Shown piece after piece: positions 46,326 to 61,400 of a stretch of 64,000 nt of DNA. Every line of letters starts with the position of its first letter. The stretch's first letter is position 1. A model generated the notes under the pieces. That model was not told where the DNA came from and made no database searches. It worked only from the letters and a program-made list of their open reading frames with translations. The translations under genes were made by a program, and so were the position numbers. Origin of the DNA: Brachycybe producta (lineage: Eukaryota; Arthropoda; Diplopoda; Playtdesmida; Andrognathidae); assembly GCA_036925085.1 (NCBI GenBank), contig JAUPFP010000075.1, positions 682,001 through 746,000 on the forward strand, written 5' to 3'.

Positions 46326-46634
46326 CTAACTATTCCTTTTTAGAGACTGGTGCATACTTTCTAGCGCTATGACATTTAGTGCCTGATCGAATGTATCCAG
46401 AATCTTATTTGCAAAATTTCCTTGAACTCTCCTTGGTTCCTCTTCAATATTCTCTTGAACTCTCCTTGGTTCTTCTTGCATTTTTTCTCTTTGTTCATTT
46501 CCGCTTATTTCTGCCTCAACCACTCTTCTACTGTCTGTAGACTGACTTCCTATTTCTTCCCTTGTTTTTCCATAAACACCTTTATCCATATCCTCTTGTA
46601 ATCTTCTCCTCAATTGAGCTAGGTTTTGACCCAT
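46326..46634 (-). CDS. Small charged ORF upstream of env (102 aa)
   Basis: Starts MGQNLAQLRRRLQED and contains a duplicated EEPRRVQ(E/G)N motif; it is highly charged and probably helical. It is in the same register as the pol-like tail upstream, separated from it by a single TAA (46665-46667). It may therefore be the end of that protein rather than a separate gene. No family recognised. Confidence 0.4.
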   Translation of the reverse strand: MGQNLAQLRRRLQEDMDKGVYGKTREEIGSQSTDSRRVVEAEISGNEQREKMQEEPRRVQENIEEEPRRVQGNFANKILDTFDQALNVIALESMHQSLKRNS

Positions 46635-46664
46635 TTCATCTTCTGTTTCTCCTGGCTCTTCACA

Positions 46665-46960
46665 TTATGGGTTTGGTAAACTTGGCACTGTTTCCAACCT
46701 TTTCATCACTCTTCTAGTACGTTCTGGCAACTGAGGGATGTTCTGAACTGGGCCAGGGCTTCTTAATAAATATTGGCTTGTACTGGGTATGGACTCTTGG
46801 TTCCGAATGCTTCCCTGTTGACTTTGCGTCAATGCCAATGGAATATCTTGAATAAAGTCATTGTCTTCAGTACCATCCTCATCGTCGTTATCTGTACTCG
46901 AGTTCTCATTACTACTTGAACTGTATTTCCTCTTTGTTTGCTCCCTCTCATTGCCTTTCA
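46665..46960 (-). CDS. Pol-like tail of retroelement C
   Basis: About 95 codons after the satellite-encoded KL repeat: an acidic Ser-rich segment (SSSSNENSSTDNDDEDGTEDND), then TSQYLLRSPGP and a basic Pro-rich end (RTRRVMKRLE). An acidic linker plus a Y-LR motif resembles the end of retroelement integrases, and it precedes env as expected. The upstream part is replaced by satellite. Confidence 0.4.
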
Positions 46961-49900
46961 ACTTTAATTTCAACTCCAATTTCAACTTCAATTTCAACTT
47001 CAATTTCAACTTCAATTTCAACTTCAATTTCAACTTCAATTTCAACTTCAATTTCAACTTTAATTTCAACTTCAATTTCAACTTCAATTTCAACTTCACT
47101 TTCAACTTCAATTTCAACTTCAATTTCAATGTCAATTTCAATGTCAATTTCAATGTCAATTTCAACTTCAATTTCAACTTCAATTTTAACTTCGATTTCA
47201 ACTTCAATCTTAACTTCAATTTCAATTTCACTTTTAACTTCAATTTTACTTCAATTTTAACTTCAATTTCAACTTCAATTTCAACTTCAACTTCAATTTA
47301 AAACTTAACATCAACTTGAACTTTACTTCAACTTCAACTTCAACTTACTTTCAAGTTCAATTTCAACTTCAATTTCAACTTCAATTTCAACTTCAATTTC
47401 AACTTCAATTTCAACTTCAATTTCAACTTCAATTTCAACTTCAATTTCAATGTCAATTTCAACTTCAATTTCAACTTCAATTTTAACTTCGATTTCAACT
47501 TCAATCTTAACTTCAATTTCAATTTCACTTTTATCTTCAATTTTGACTTCAATTTTAACTTCGATTTCAACTTCAATTTCAACTTCAACTTCAATTTCAA
47601 ACTTAACATCAACTTGAACTTTACTTCAACTTCAACTTCAACTTACTTTCAAGTTCAATTTCAACTTCAATTTCAACTTCAATTTCAACTTCAATTTCAA
47701 TTCCAATTTCAACTTCAATTTCAACTTCAATTTTAACTTCAATTTCAACTTCAAATTCAACTTCAATTTTAACTTCAATTTCAACTTCAAATTCAACTTC
47801 AATTTCAACTTTAATTTCAACTTCAATTTCAACTTCAATTTCAACATCAACTACAATTTCAAACTTAATTTCAACTTCAACTTCACCTTCAAGTTCAACT
47901 TCAAATTTAACTTCAATTTCAACTTCAATTTCAACTTCAATTTCAACTTCAAGTTCAACTTCAATTTCAACTTCAATTTCAACTTCAATTTCAACTTCAA
48001 TTTCAACTTCAATTTTAACTTCAATATCAACTTCAATTTCAACTTCAATTTCAACTTCAATTTCAACTTCAATTTCAACTTCAATTTCAACTTCAATTTC
48101 AACTTCAATTTCAACTTTAATTCCAACTTCAATTTCAACTTCAATTTTAACTTCAATTTCAACTTCAATTTCAACTTCAATTTCAACTTCAATTTCAACT
48201 TCAATTTTAACTTCAATATCAACTTCAATTTCAACTTCAATTTCAACTTCAATTTCAACTTCAATTTCAACTTCAATTTCAACTTCAATTTCAACTTCAA
48301 TTTCAACTTCAATTTCAACATCAATTTCAACTTCAATTTCAATTTCAAATTCAACTTAAACTTCAATTTCAAACTTAACTTCAACTTCACTTTCAAGTTC
48401 AACTTCAAATTCATCTTCAACTTAACTTCAACTTCAACTTCAACTTCACTTTCAAGTTCAACTTCAAATTCATCTTCAACTTAACTTCAACTTCAATTTC
48501 AACTTCAATTTCAACTTCAATTTCAACTTCAATTTCAACTTCAATTTCAACTTCAATTTCAACTTTAATTCCAACTTCAATTTCAACTTTCAAATTCAAC
48601 TTCAATTTCAACTTCAATTTCAACTCCAATTTCAACTTCAATTTCAACTTCAATTTCAACTTCAATTTCAATTTCAATTTCAACTTCAATTTCAACTTCA
48701 ATTTCAATTTCAACTTTAATTTCAACTCCAATTTCAACTTCAATTTCAACTTCAATTTCAACTTCAATTTCAACTTCAAATTCAACTTCAATTTCAACTT
48801 CAAACTTAACTTCAACTTCAACTTCATCTTCAAGTTTAACTTAAAATTCAACTTAAACTTCAACTTTAACCACAACTTAAACATAAACTTCAATTTTAAC
48901 TTCAATATCAACTTCAATTTCAACTTCAATTTCAACTTCAATTTCAACTTCAATTTCAACTTCAATTTCAACTTCAATTTCAACTTCAATTTCAACTTCA
49001 ATTTCAACTTAAACTTCAATTTCAAACTTAACTTCAACTTCAACTTAACTTCAACTTTAACTTCAACTTCACTTTCAAGTTCAACTTCAAATTCATCTTC
49101 AACTTAACTTCAACTTCAACTTCAACTTCACTTTCAAGTTCAACTTCAAATTCATCTTCAACTTTAACTTCAATTAAACTTAAACTTCAATTTTAACTTC
49201 AATTTCAACTTCAATTTCAACTCCAATTTCAACTTCAATTTCAACTTCAATTTCAATTTCAATTTCAACTTCAATTTCAACTTCAATTTCAATTTCAACT
49301 TTAATTTCAACTCCAATTTCAACTTCAATTTCAACTTCAATTTCAACTTCAACTTCAACTTCATCTTCAAGTTTAACTTAAAATTCAACTTAAACTTCAA
49401 CTTTAACCACAACTTAAACATAAACTTCAATTTTAACTTCAATTTCAAATTCAACTTCAACTTCAATTTCAACTTTAATTCCAACTTCAATTTCAACTTC
49501 AATTTCAACATCAACTTCAATTTCAAACTTAATTTCAACTTCAACTTCACTTTCAATTTCAACTTCAATTTCAAATTCAACTTCAATTTTAACTTCAATT
49601 TCAACTTCAAATTCAACTTCGATTTCAAATTCAAACTTAACTTCAACTTCAACTTCACCTTCAAGTTTAACTTAAAATTCAACTTAAACTTAAACTTTAA
49701 CCATAATTTAAACTTAAACTTCAATTTTAACTTCAATTTCAACTTCAACTTTCAACTTCAATTTCAACTTTAATTTCAACTTCGATTTCAACTTCAATTT
49801 CAACATCAACTACAATTTCAAACTTATTTTCAACTTCAACTTCACCTTCAAGTTCAACTTCAAATTTAACTTCAATTTCAACTTCAATTTCAACTTCAAT

Positions 49901-52440
49901 TTCAACTTCAATTTCAACTTCAATTTCAACTTCAATTTCAACTTCAATTTTAACTTCAATATCAACTTCAATTTCAACTTCAATTTCAACTTCAATTTCA
50001 ACTTCAATTTCAACTTTAATTCCAACTTCAATTTCAACTTCAATTTCAACTTCAATTTCAACTTTAATTTCAACTTCAATTTCAACTTCAATTTCAAATT
50101 CAATTTCAACTTCAATTTCAACTTCAATTTCAACTTCACTTTCAACTTCACTTTCAACTTCAATTTCAACTTCAATTTCAATGTCAATTTCAATGTCAAT
50201 TTCAATGTCAATTTCAATGTCAATTTCAATGTCAATTTCAACTTCAATTTCTACTTCAATTTTAACTTAGATTTCAACTTCAATCTTAACTTCAATTTCA
50301 ATTTCACTTTTAACTTCAATTTTGACTTCAATTTTAACTTCGATTTCAACTTCAATTTCAACTTCAACTTCAATTTCAAACTTAACATCAACTTGAACTT
50401 TACTTCAACTTCAACTTCAACTTACTTTCAAGTTCAATTTCAACTTCAATTTCAACTTCAATTTCAACTTCAATTTCAATTCCAATTTCAACTTCAATTT
50501 CAACTTCAATTTTAACTTCAATTTCAACTGCAAATTCAACTTCAATTTTAACTTCAATTTCAACTTCAAATTCAACTTCGATTTCAACTTCAAACTTAAC
50601 TTCAACTTCAACTTCACCTTCAAGTTTAACTTAAAATTCAACTTAAACTTAAACTTTAACCATAATTTAAACTTAAACTTCAATTTTAACTTCAATTTCA
50701 ACTTCAACTTTCAACTTCAATTTCAACTTCAATTTCAACTTTAATTTCAACGTCAATTTCAACTTCAATTTCAACATCAACTACAATTTCAAACTTAATT
50801 TCAACTTCAACTTCACCTTCAAGTTCAACTTCAAATTTAACTTCAATTTCAACTTCAATTTCAACTTCAATTTCAACTTCAATTTCAACTTCAATTTCAA
50901 CTTCAATTTTAACTTCAATATCAACTTCAATTTCAACTTCAATTTCAACTTCAATTTCAACTTCAATTTCAACTTCAATTTCAACTTCAATTTCAACTTT
51001 AATTCCAACTTCAATTTCAACTTCAATTTCAACTTCAATTTCAACTTCAATTTCAACTTCAATTTCAACTTCAATTTCAACTTCAATTTCAACTTCAATT
51101 TCAACTTCAATTTTAACTTCAATATCAACTTCAATTTCAACTTCAATTTCAACTTCAATTTCAACTTCAATTTCAACTTCAATTTCAACTTCAATTTCAA
51201 CTTCAATTTCAACTTCAATTTCAACTTCAATTTCAACTTCAATTTCAACTTCAATTTTAATTTCAAATTCAACTTAAACTTCAATTTCAAACTTAACTTT
51301 AACTTCAACTTAACTTCAACTTTAACTTCAACTTCACTTTCAAGTTCAACTTCAAATTCGTCTTCAACTTAACTTCAACTTCAACTTCAACTTCACTTTC
51401 AAGTTCAACTTCAAATTCATCTTCAACTTTAACTTCAATTAAACTTCAACTTCAATTTTAACTTCAATTTCAACTTCAATTTCAGTTTCAACTTTCAAAT
51501 TCAACTTCAATTTCAACTTCAATTTCAACTCCAATTTCAACTTCAATTTCAACTTCAATTTCAACTTCAATTTCAATTTCAATTTCAACTTCAATTTCAA
51601 CTTCAATTTCAATTTCAACTTTAATTTCAACTCCAATTTCAACTTCAATTTCAACTTCAATTTCAACTTCAATTTCAACTTCAATTTCAACTTCAAATTC
51701 AACTTCAATTTCAACTTCAAACTTAACTTCAACTTCAACTTCACCTTCAAGTTTAACTTAAAATTCAACTTAAACTTCAACTTTAACCACAACTTAAACA
51801 TAAACTTCAATTTTAACTTCAATTTCAAATTCAACTTCAACTTCAATTTCAACTTCAATTTCAACTTTAAATCCAACTTCAATTTCAACTTCAATTTCAA
51901 CATCAACTTCAATTTCAAACTTAATTTCAACTTCAACTTCACTTTCAATTTCAACTTCAATTTCAACTTTAATTTCAACTCCAATTTCAACTTCAATTTC
52001 AACTTCAATTTCAACTTCAATTTCAACTTCAATTTCAACTTTAATTTTAACTTCAATTTCAACTTTAAATTCAACTTCAATTTTAACTTCAATTTCAACT
52101 TCAAATTCAACTTCGATTTCAACTTCAAACTTAACTTCAACTTCAACTTCACCTTCAAGTTTAACTTAAAATTCAACTTAAACTTAAACTTTAACCATAA
52201 TTTAAACGTAAACTTCAATTTTAACTTCAATTTCAATTTCAACTTCAATTTCAACTTCAATTTCAACTTCAATTTCAACTTCAATTTCAACTTCAATTTC
52301 AACTTCAATTTCAACTTCAATTTCAACTTCAATTTCAACTTCAATTTCAACTTCAATTTCAACTTCAATTTTAAATTCAACTTCAACCTCAACTTCAAAT
52401 TCAACTTCAATGTTATATTTAATTCAACTGCAACTTAAAC
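46961..52440. repeat. 12-bp satellite (TTCAACTTCAAT), block I
   Basis: Tandem 12-bp unit with variants (TTTAAT, TTCAAA, TTTCAAGTTC). Longer blocks recur: a CAACTTGAACTTTAC segment at about 47309, 47609 and 50389; a CCACAACTTAAACATAAAC segment near 48870, 49400 and 51785; a CCATAATTTAAAC segment near 49690, 50650 and 52190. The + strand contains almost no G. Minus frames read (KL)n and are not genes. Confidence 0.95.
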
Positions 52441-55400
52441 ATAAACTTCAATTTAAACTTCATATTCAACTTCAACTTCTACAATAACTTTAACCTCAAC
52501 ATCATCTTCAACTTCAAGTACAACTTCAACCTCAACTTCAAATTCAACTTCAATTTGATTTTCAATTTTAACTTCAATTTCAACTTCATCTTCAACTACA
52601 ACTTCAACAACAACTTCAACCTCAACTTCAACCTCAACTTCAACCTCAACTTCAACTTTAACTTCATCTTCAACATCAACTTCTACTTTAACTTCAACTT
52701 CAAATTCAATTTCAACTTCAACCTCAACTTCAAATTCAACTTCAAATTCAACTTTAGTTTTAACTTCAACTTCAAATTCAACTTCAAAATCAACTTCAAT
52801 TTCAACTTCAACCTCAAATTCAAATTCAACTTCAATTTCATTTTTAACTTCAACTTCCACTTCAACTTCATTTTCAACTACAACTTCAACAACAACTTCA
52901 ACCTCAACTTCAACTATAACTTCAACTTCAACTTCAACTTTAACTTCAATGTCAACATCGACTTCTACTTTAACTTCAACTTCAGCTTCAAATTCAACTT
53001 CAACCTCAACTTCAAATTCAACTTCAATTTCATCTCCAACTTCAACTTCAACTTCAACTCCTACATCAACCCCAACTTCAATGTCATCTTCAACATAACT
53101 TCAACTTCAATTTTAACTTCAACTTCAATGTCAAAATAAACTTCAAATTCAACTTTAATTTCATATTCAACTTCAACTGCAACTTAAACTTAAACTTCAA
53201 TTTTAAATTCAACTTCAACCTCAACTTCAAATTCAACTTCGATTTCATCATCAATTTCAACTTCAACTTCAACTTCAACTTCAACTTCAACTACAACTTC
53301 AACAACAACTTCAACCTCAACTTCAACTTTAACTTCAAATTCAACATCAACTTCTTCTTTAACTTCAACTTCAAATTCAATTTCAACTTCAACCTCAACT
53401 TCAAATTCATCTTCAATTTCAACTTTAACTTTAACTTCAACTTCAACTTCAACTTCAATTTCAAAATCAACTTCAATTTCAACTTCAACCTCAACTTCAA
53501 ATTCAACTTCAATTTGATTTTCAATTTTAACTTCAATTTCAACTTCATCTTCAACTACAACTTCAACAACAACTTCAACCTCAACTTCAACCTCAACTTC
53601 AACCTCAACTTCAACCTCAACTTCAACTTTAACTTCATCTTCAACATCAACTTCTACTTTAACTTCAACTTCAAATTCAATTTCAACTTCAACCTCAACT
53701 TCAAATTCAACTTCAAGTTCAACTTTAGTTTTAACTTCAACTTCAAATTCAACTTCAAAATCAACTTCAATTTCAACTTCAACCTCAAATTCAAATTCAA
53801 CTTCAATTTCATTTTTAACTTCAACTTCCACTTCAACTTCATTTTCAACTACAACTTCAACTTCAACTTCAATTTCAACTTCAACTTCAACTTCAACTTC
53901 AACATCAACATCAACTATAACTTCGACTTCAACTTTAACTTCAATTTCAATTTTAACTTCAACTTCAATTTCAACTTCAACCTCAACTTCAAATTCTACT
54001 TCAATTTGATTTTCAATTTTAACTTCAATTTCAACTTCATCTTCAACTTCAAAATCAACTTCAATTTCAACTTCAACCTCAAATTCAAATTCAACTTCAA
54101 TTTCATTTTTAACTTCAACTTCCACTTCAACTTCACTTTCAACTACAACTTCAACAAAAACTTCAACCTCAACTTTAACTTTAACTTCAACTTCAACTTC
54201 AATTTCGAAATCAACTTCAATTTCAACTTCTACCTCAACTTCAAATTCAACTTCAATTTCATCATCAATTTCAACTTCAACTTCAACTTCAACTTCAACT
54301 TCAACTTCAACTACAACTTCAACAACAACTTCAACCTCAACTTCAACTTTAACTTCAACTTCAACATCAACTTCTTCTTTAACTTCAACTTCAAATTCAA
54401 TTTCAACTTCAACCTCAACTTCAAATGTATCTTCAAATTCAACTTCAACTATAACTTCAACCTCAACTTCAACTTTAACTTCATCTTCAACATCAACTTC
54501 TACTTTAACTTCAACTTCAAATTCAATTTCAACTTCAACCTAAACTTCAAATTCAACTTCAAGTTCAACTTTAGTTTTAACTTCAACTTCAAATTCAACT
54601 TCAAAATCAACTTCAATTTCAACTTCAACCACAAATTCAAATTCAACTTCAATTTCATTTTTAACTTCAACTTCCACTTCAACTTCATTTTCAACTACTA
54701 CTTCAACAACAACTTCAACCTCAACTTCAACTTCAACTTCAACTTCAACTTCAATGTCAACCTAAACTTCAAATTCAACTTTAATTTCATATTCAACTTC
54801 AACTGCAACTTAAACTTAAACTTCAATTTTAAATTCAACTTCAACCTCAACTTCAAATTCAACTTCGATTTCAACTTTAACTTTAACTTCAACTTCAAAT
54901 TCAACTTCAACTTTATCTTCAACTACAACTTCAACAACAACTTCAATCTCAACTTCAACTATAACTTCAACTTCAACTTCAACTTTAACTTCAACTTCAA
55001 CATCAACTTCTACTTTAACTTCAACTTCAACTTCTATTTCAACTCCAACCTCAACTTCAAATTCAACTTCAATTTCATCTCCAACTTCAACTTCAACTCC
55101 TACATCAACCCCAACTTCAATGTCATCTTCAACTTAACTTCAACTTCAGTTTTTACTTCAACTGCAACTTCAAGCTCAACTTCAATTTTAACTTCAATTT
55201 TATATTTAATTCAACTGCAACTTAAACATTAACTTCAATTTTAACTTCATATTCAACTTCAACTTCTACAATAACTTTAACCTCAACATCATCTTCAACT
55301 TCAAGAACAACTTCAACCTCAACTTCAAATTCAACTTCAATTTAATCTTCAATTTCAACTTCAACTTCAACTTCAACTTCAACTTCATCTTCAATTTCAA

Positions 55401-58400
55401 CTTCAACACCAACTTCAAACTCAACATCAACTTCAACTTCAAGATCAACTTCAATTTCAACTTCAACTTCAATGTCATCTTCAATTTCAACTGAAACTTT
55501 AACTTCAACTTCAACTTCAATTTCAACTTCAACTTCAACTTCAACTTTACCTTCAACTAAAATATCATAATCAATTTCAAATTTAACTTCAACTGCAATT
55601 TTGACTTCGACTTCGACTTCGAATTCAACTTCAACTTCAACTTCAACTTTAACTTCAACTTCAATTTCAACTTCAACTTCAACTTCAACTTCAACTTCAA
55701 CATCAACTATAACATCAACTATAACTTTGACTTCAACTTTAACTTCAATTTCAATTTTAACTTCAATTTCAATTTTAACTTCAACTTCAATTTCAACTTC
55801 AACCTCAACTTCAAATTCAACTTCAAATTTAATTTCAACTTCAACTTCTGTTTCAACTTCAAATTCAACTTCAACACCTACTTCAACTGCAACTTCAATG
55901 TCATCTTCAACTTAACTTCAACTTCAATTTTAACTTCATCTTCAATGTAAACCTCAACTTCAAATTCAACTTTGATTTCATCTTCAATTTCAACTTCAAC
56001 TTCATCTTAAACTTCAACTTCAACAACAACTTCAACCTCAACATCAACTTCAATTTCAAGTATGACTTCAACTTCAAGACTAACTTCAACTTCAACTTCA
56101 ACTTCAACTTCAACTTCAACTTCAATGTTAACTTTAACTTCAATTTCAACTTCAACTTCAATGTCGTCATGAACTTCAACTTAAACTTCAACTTCTAATT
56201 CAACTTCAATTTCAACTTCAACTTCAACTTCAACTTCAACTTTAACATCAACTTCAACTTCAACTTCAACTTCAACTTCAACTTCAACTTCAACTTCAAC
56301 TTCAACTTCAACTTCAACATCAACTATAACTTTGACTTCAACTTCAACTTCAACTTCAACTTCAACTTCAATTTGATTTTCAATTTTAACTTCAATTTCA
56401 ACTTCATCTTCAACTACAACTTCAACAATAACTTCAACTTCAACTTCAACCTCAACTTCAACCTCAACTTCAACCTCAATTTCAACCTCAACTTCAACTT
56501 TAACTTCATCTTCAACATCAACTTCTACTTTAACTTCAACTTCAAGTTCAACTTTAATTTTAACTTCAACTTCAAATTCAACTTCAAAATCAACTTCAAT
56601 TTCAACTTCAACCTCAAATTCAAATTCAACTTCAATTTCATTTTTAACTTCAACTTCCACTTCAACTTCATTTTCAACTACAACTTCGACAACAACTTCA
56701 ACCTCAACTTCAACTATAGCTTCAACTTTATCTTAAATGTCAACATCAACTTCTACTTTAACTTCAACTTCAGCTTCAATTTCAACTTCAACCTCAACTT
56801 CAAATTTAACTTTAAGTTCATCTTCAACTTCAACTGCAACTTAAACTTAAACTTCAATTTTAAATGCAACACCAACCTCAACTTCAAATTCAACTTTGAT
56901 TTCATCATCAATTTCAACTTAAACTTCAACTTCAACTTCAACTTCAACTTCAACTACAACTTCAACAACAACTTCAACCTCAACTTCAACTTTAACTTCA
57001 ACTTCAACATCAACTTCTTCTTTAACTTCAACTTCAAATTCAATTTCAACTTCAACCTCAACTTCAAATTCATCTTCAATTTCAACTTTAACTTTTATCT
57101 TCAACTTCAACTTCAATTTCAAAATCAACTTCAATTTCAACTTCAACCTCAACTTCAAATTCAACTTCAATTTCATTTTTAACTTCAACTTCAACTTCAA
57201 CTTTATCTTCAACTACAACTTTAACAACAACTTCAACCTTAACTTTAACTATAACTTCAACTTCAACTTCAACCTCAACTTGAAATTCAACTTCAATTTC
57301 ATCTCCAACTTAACCTCAACTTCAAATTCAACTTCAAATTTAATTTCAACTGCAACTACAGTTTCAACTTCAAATTCAACTTCAACTTCAACTTTAACAC
57401 CTACTTCAACTCCAACTTCAATGTCATCTTCAACTTAACTTCAACTTCAATTTTAACTTCATCTTCAATGTCAACCTCAACTTCAAATTCAACTTTAATT
57501 TCATTTTCAACTTCAACTGCAACTTAAACTTAAACTTCAATTTTAAATTTAACTTCAACCTCAACTTCAAATTCAACTTTGATTTCATCTTCAATTTAAA
57601 CTTCAACTTCAACTTCAACTTCATCTTCAACTTTAACTTCAACAACAACTTCAACCTCAACTTCAACTTCAACTTCAACTTCAACTTTAACTTTAACTTC
57701 AATTTCAACTTCAACTTCAATGTCATCTTCAACTTCAACTTAAACTTCAACTTCTAATTCAACTTCAATTTCAACTTCAACTACAACTTCAACTTTACCT
57801 TCAACTAAAATATCACATTCAATTTCAACTTTAATTTCAACTGCAATTTTGACTTCGACTTCGACTTCGAATTCAACTTCATCTTCAACTTCAACTTCAA
57901 CTTCAACTTCAACTTCAACTTCAACTTCAACTTCAACTTCAACATCAACTATAACTTCGACTTCAACTTCAACTTCAATTTCAATTTTAACTTCAACTTC
58001 AAGTTCAACTTCAACCTCAACTTCAACCTCAACTTCAACCTCAACTTCAACTTTAACTTCATCTTCAACATCAACTTCTTCTTTAACTTCAACTTCAAAT
58101 TCAATTTCAACTTCAACCTCAACTTCAAATTCAACTTTGATTTCATCTTCAATTTCAACTTCAACTTCATCTTAAACTTCAACTTCAACAACAACTTCAA
58201 CCTCAACATCAACTTCAATTTCAAGTATGACTTCAACTTCAAGACTAACTTCAACTTCAACTTCAACTTCAACTTCAACTTCAACTTCAACTTCAATGTT
58301 AACTTTAACTTCAATTTCAACTTCAACTTCAATGTCATCATGAACTTCAACTTAAACTTCAACTTCTAATTCAACTTCAATTTCAACTTCAACTTCAACT

Positions 58401-61400
58401 TCAACTTTACCTTCAACTAAAATATCACATTCAATTTCAACTTTAATTTCAACTGCAATTTTGACTTTGACATCGACTTCGAATTCAACTTCAACTTCAA
58501 CTTCAACTTTAACTTCAACTTCAACTTCAACTTCAACTTCAACTTCAACTTCAACTTCAACTTCAACTTCAACTTCAACTTCAACTTCAACTTCAACATC
58601 AACTATAACTTTGACTTCAACTTCAACTTCAACTTCAATTTCAACTTCAATTTGATTTTCAATTTTAACTTCAATTTCAACTTCATCTTCAACTACAACT
58701 TCAACAATAACTTCAACCTCAACTTCAACCTCAACTTCAACCTCAACTTCAACCTCAACTTCAACCTCAACTTCAACCTCAACTTCAACTTTAACTTCAT
58801 CTTCAACATCAACTTCTACTTTAACTTCAACTTCAAGTTCAACTTTAATTTTAACTTCAACTTCAAATTCAACTTCAAAATCAACTTCAATTTCAACTTC
58901 AACCTCAAATTCAAATTCAACTTCAATTTCATTTTTAACTTCAACTTCCACTTCAACTTCATTTTCAACTACAACTTCGACAACAACTTCAACCTCAACT
59001 TCAACTATAGCTTCAACTTTATCTTAAATGTCAACATCAACTTCTACTTTAACTTCAACTTCAGCTTCAATTTCAACTTCAACCTCAACTTCAAATTTAA
59101 CTTTAAGTTCATCTTCAACTTCAACTGCAACTTAAACTTAAACTTCAATTTTAAATTCAACACCAACCTCAACTTCAAATTCAACTTTGATTTTATCATC
59201 AATTTCAACTTCAACTTCAACTTCAACTTCAACTTCAACTTGAACTACAACTTCAACAACAACTTCAACCTCAACTTCAACTTTAACTTCAACTTCAACA
59301 TCAACTTCTTCTTTAACTTCAACTTCAAATTCAATTTCAACTTCAACCTCAACTTCAAATTCATCTTCAATTTCAACTTTAACTTTTATCTTCAACTTCA
59401 ACTTCAATTTCAAAATCAACTTCAATTTCAACTTCAACCTCAACTTCAAATTCAACTTCAATTTCATTTTTAACTTCAACTTCAACTTCAACTTTATCTT
59501 CAACTACAACTTTAACAACAACTTCAACCTTAACTTCAACTATAACCTCAACTTCAACTTCAACCTCAACTTGAAATTCAACTTCAATTTCATCTCCAAC
59601 TTCAATTTCAACTTCAACTTTTACATCAACGTCAACTTCAATGTCACCTTCAACTTAACCTCAACTTCAAATTCAACTTCAAATTTAATTTCAACTGCAA
59701 CTACAGTTTCAACTTCAAATTCAACTTCAACTTCAACTTTAACACCTACTTCAACTCCAACTTCAATGTCATCTTCAACTTAACTTCAACTTCAATTTTA
59801 ACTTCATCTTCAATGTCAACCTCAACTTCAAATTCAACTTTAATTTCATTTTCAACTTCAACTGCAACTTAAACTTAAACTTCAATTTTAAATTTAACTT
59901 CAACCTCAACTTCAAATTCAACTTTGATTTCATCTTCAATTTCAACTTCAACTTCAACTTCAACTTCATCTTCAACTTTAACTTCAACAACAACTTCAAC
60001 CTCAACTTCAACTTCAACTTCAACTTCAACTTTAACTTTAACTTTAATTTCAACTTCAACTTCAATGTCATCTTCAACTTCAACTTAAACTTCAACTTCT
60101 AATTCAACTTCAATTTCAACTTCAACTACAACTTCAACTTTACCTTCAACTAAAATATCACATTCAATTTCAACTTTAATTTCAACTGCAATTTTGACTT
60201 CGACTTCGACTTCGAATTCAACTTCAACTTCAACTTCAACTTCAACTTCAACTTCAACTTCAACTTCAACTTCAACTTCAACTTCAACATCAACTATGAC
60301 TTCGACTTCAACTTCAACTTCAATTTCAATTTTAACTTCAACTTCAAGTTCAACTTCAACCTCAACTTCAACCTCAACTTCAACCTCAACTTCAACCTCA
60401 ACTTCAACCTCAACTTCAACTTTAACTTCATCTTCAACATCAACTTCTTCTTTAACTTCAACTTCAAATTCAATTTCTACTTCAACCTCAACTTCAAATT
60501 CAACTTTGATTTCATCTTCAATTTCAACTTCAACTTCATCTTAAACTTCAACTTCAACAACAACTTCAACCTCAACATCAACTTCAATTTCAAGTATGAC
60601 TTCAACTTCAAGACTAACTTCAACTTCAACTTCAACTTCAACTTCAACTTCAACTTCAACTTCAATGTTAACTTTAACTTCAATTTCAACTTCAACTTCA
60701 ATGTCATCATGAACTTCAACTTAAACTTCAACTTCTAATTCAACTTCAATTTCAACTTCAACTTCAACTTCAACTTTACCTTCAACTAAAATATCACATT
60801 CAATTTCAACTTTAATTTCAACTGCAATTTTGACTTTGACATCGACTTCGAATTCAACTTCAACTTCAACTTCAACTTTAACTTCAACTTCAACTTCAAC
60901 TTCAACTTCAACTTCAACTTCAACTTCAACTTCAACTTCAACTTCAACTTCAACTTCAACATCAACTATAACTTTGACTTCAACTTCAACTTCAACTTTA
61001 CCTTCAACTAAAATATCACATTCAATTTCAACTTTAATTTCAACTGCAATTTTGACTTTGACATCGACTTCGAATTCAACTTCAACTTCAACTTCAACTT
61101 TAACTTCAATTTCAACTTCATCTTCAACTACAACTTCAACAATAACTTCAACCTCAATTTCAACCTCAACTTCAACCTCAACTTCAACCTCAACTTCAAC
61201 CTCAACTTCAACCTCAACTTCAACCTCAACTTCAACCTCAACTTCAACCTCAACTTCAACCTCAACTTCAACCTCAACTTCAACCTCAACTTCAACTTTA
61301 ACTTCATCTTCAACATCAACTTCTACTTTAACTTCAACTTCAAATTCAATTTCAACTTCAACCCCAACTTCAAATTCAACTTCAAGTTCAACTTTAATTT

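Larger units (their letters stand above)
41233..46960 (-). mobile_element. Retroelement C: env-bearing LTR element, 3' part
   Basis: AT-rich and unrelated to A and B. In minus sense: a pol-like tail emerging from the TTCAAC satellite, a small ORF, an env with signal peptide, an untranslated stretch of about 1 kb, a polypurine tract, and a 1.5-kb LTR ending AACA against the 14-bp satellite. The layout pol tail, env, polypurine tract, LTR is that of an endogenous env-carrying retroelement. RT and integrase cores are absent, so the clade (Ty3-like or BEL-like) cannot be decided. In-frame stops and frameshifts mark it as a relic. Confidence 0.65.
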
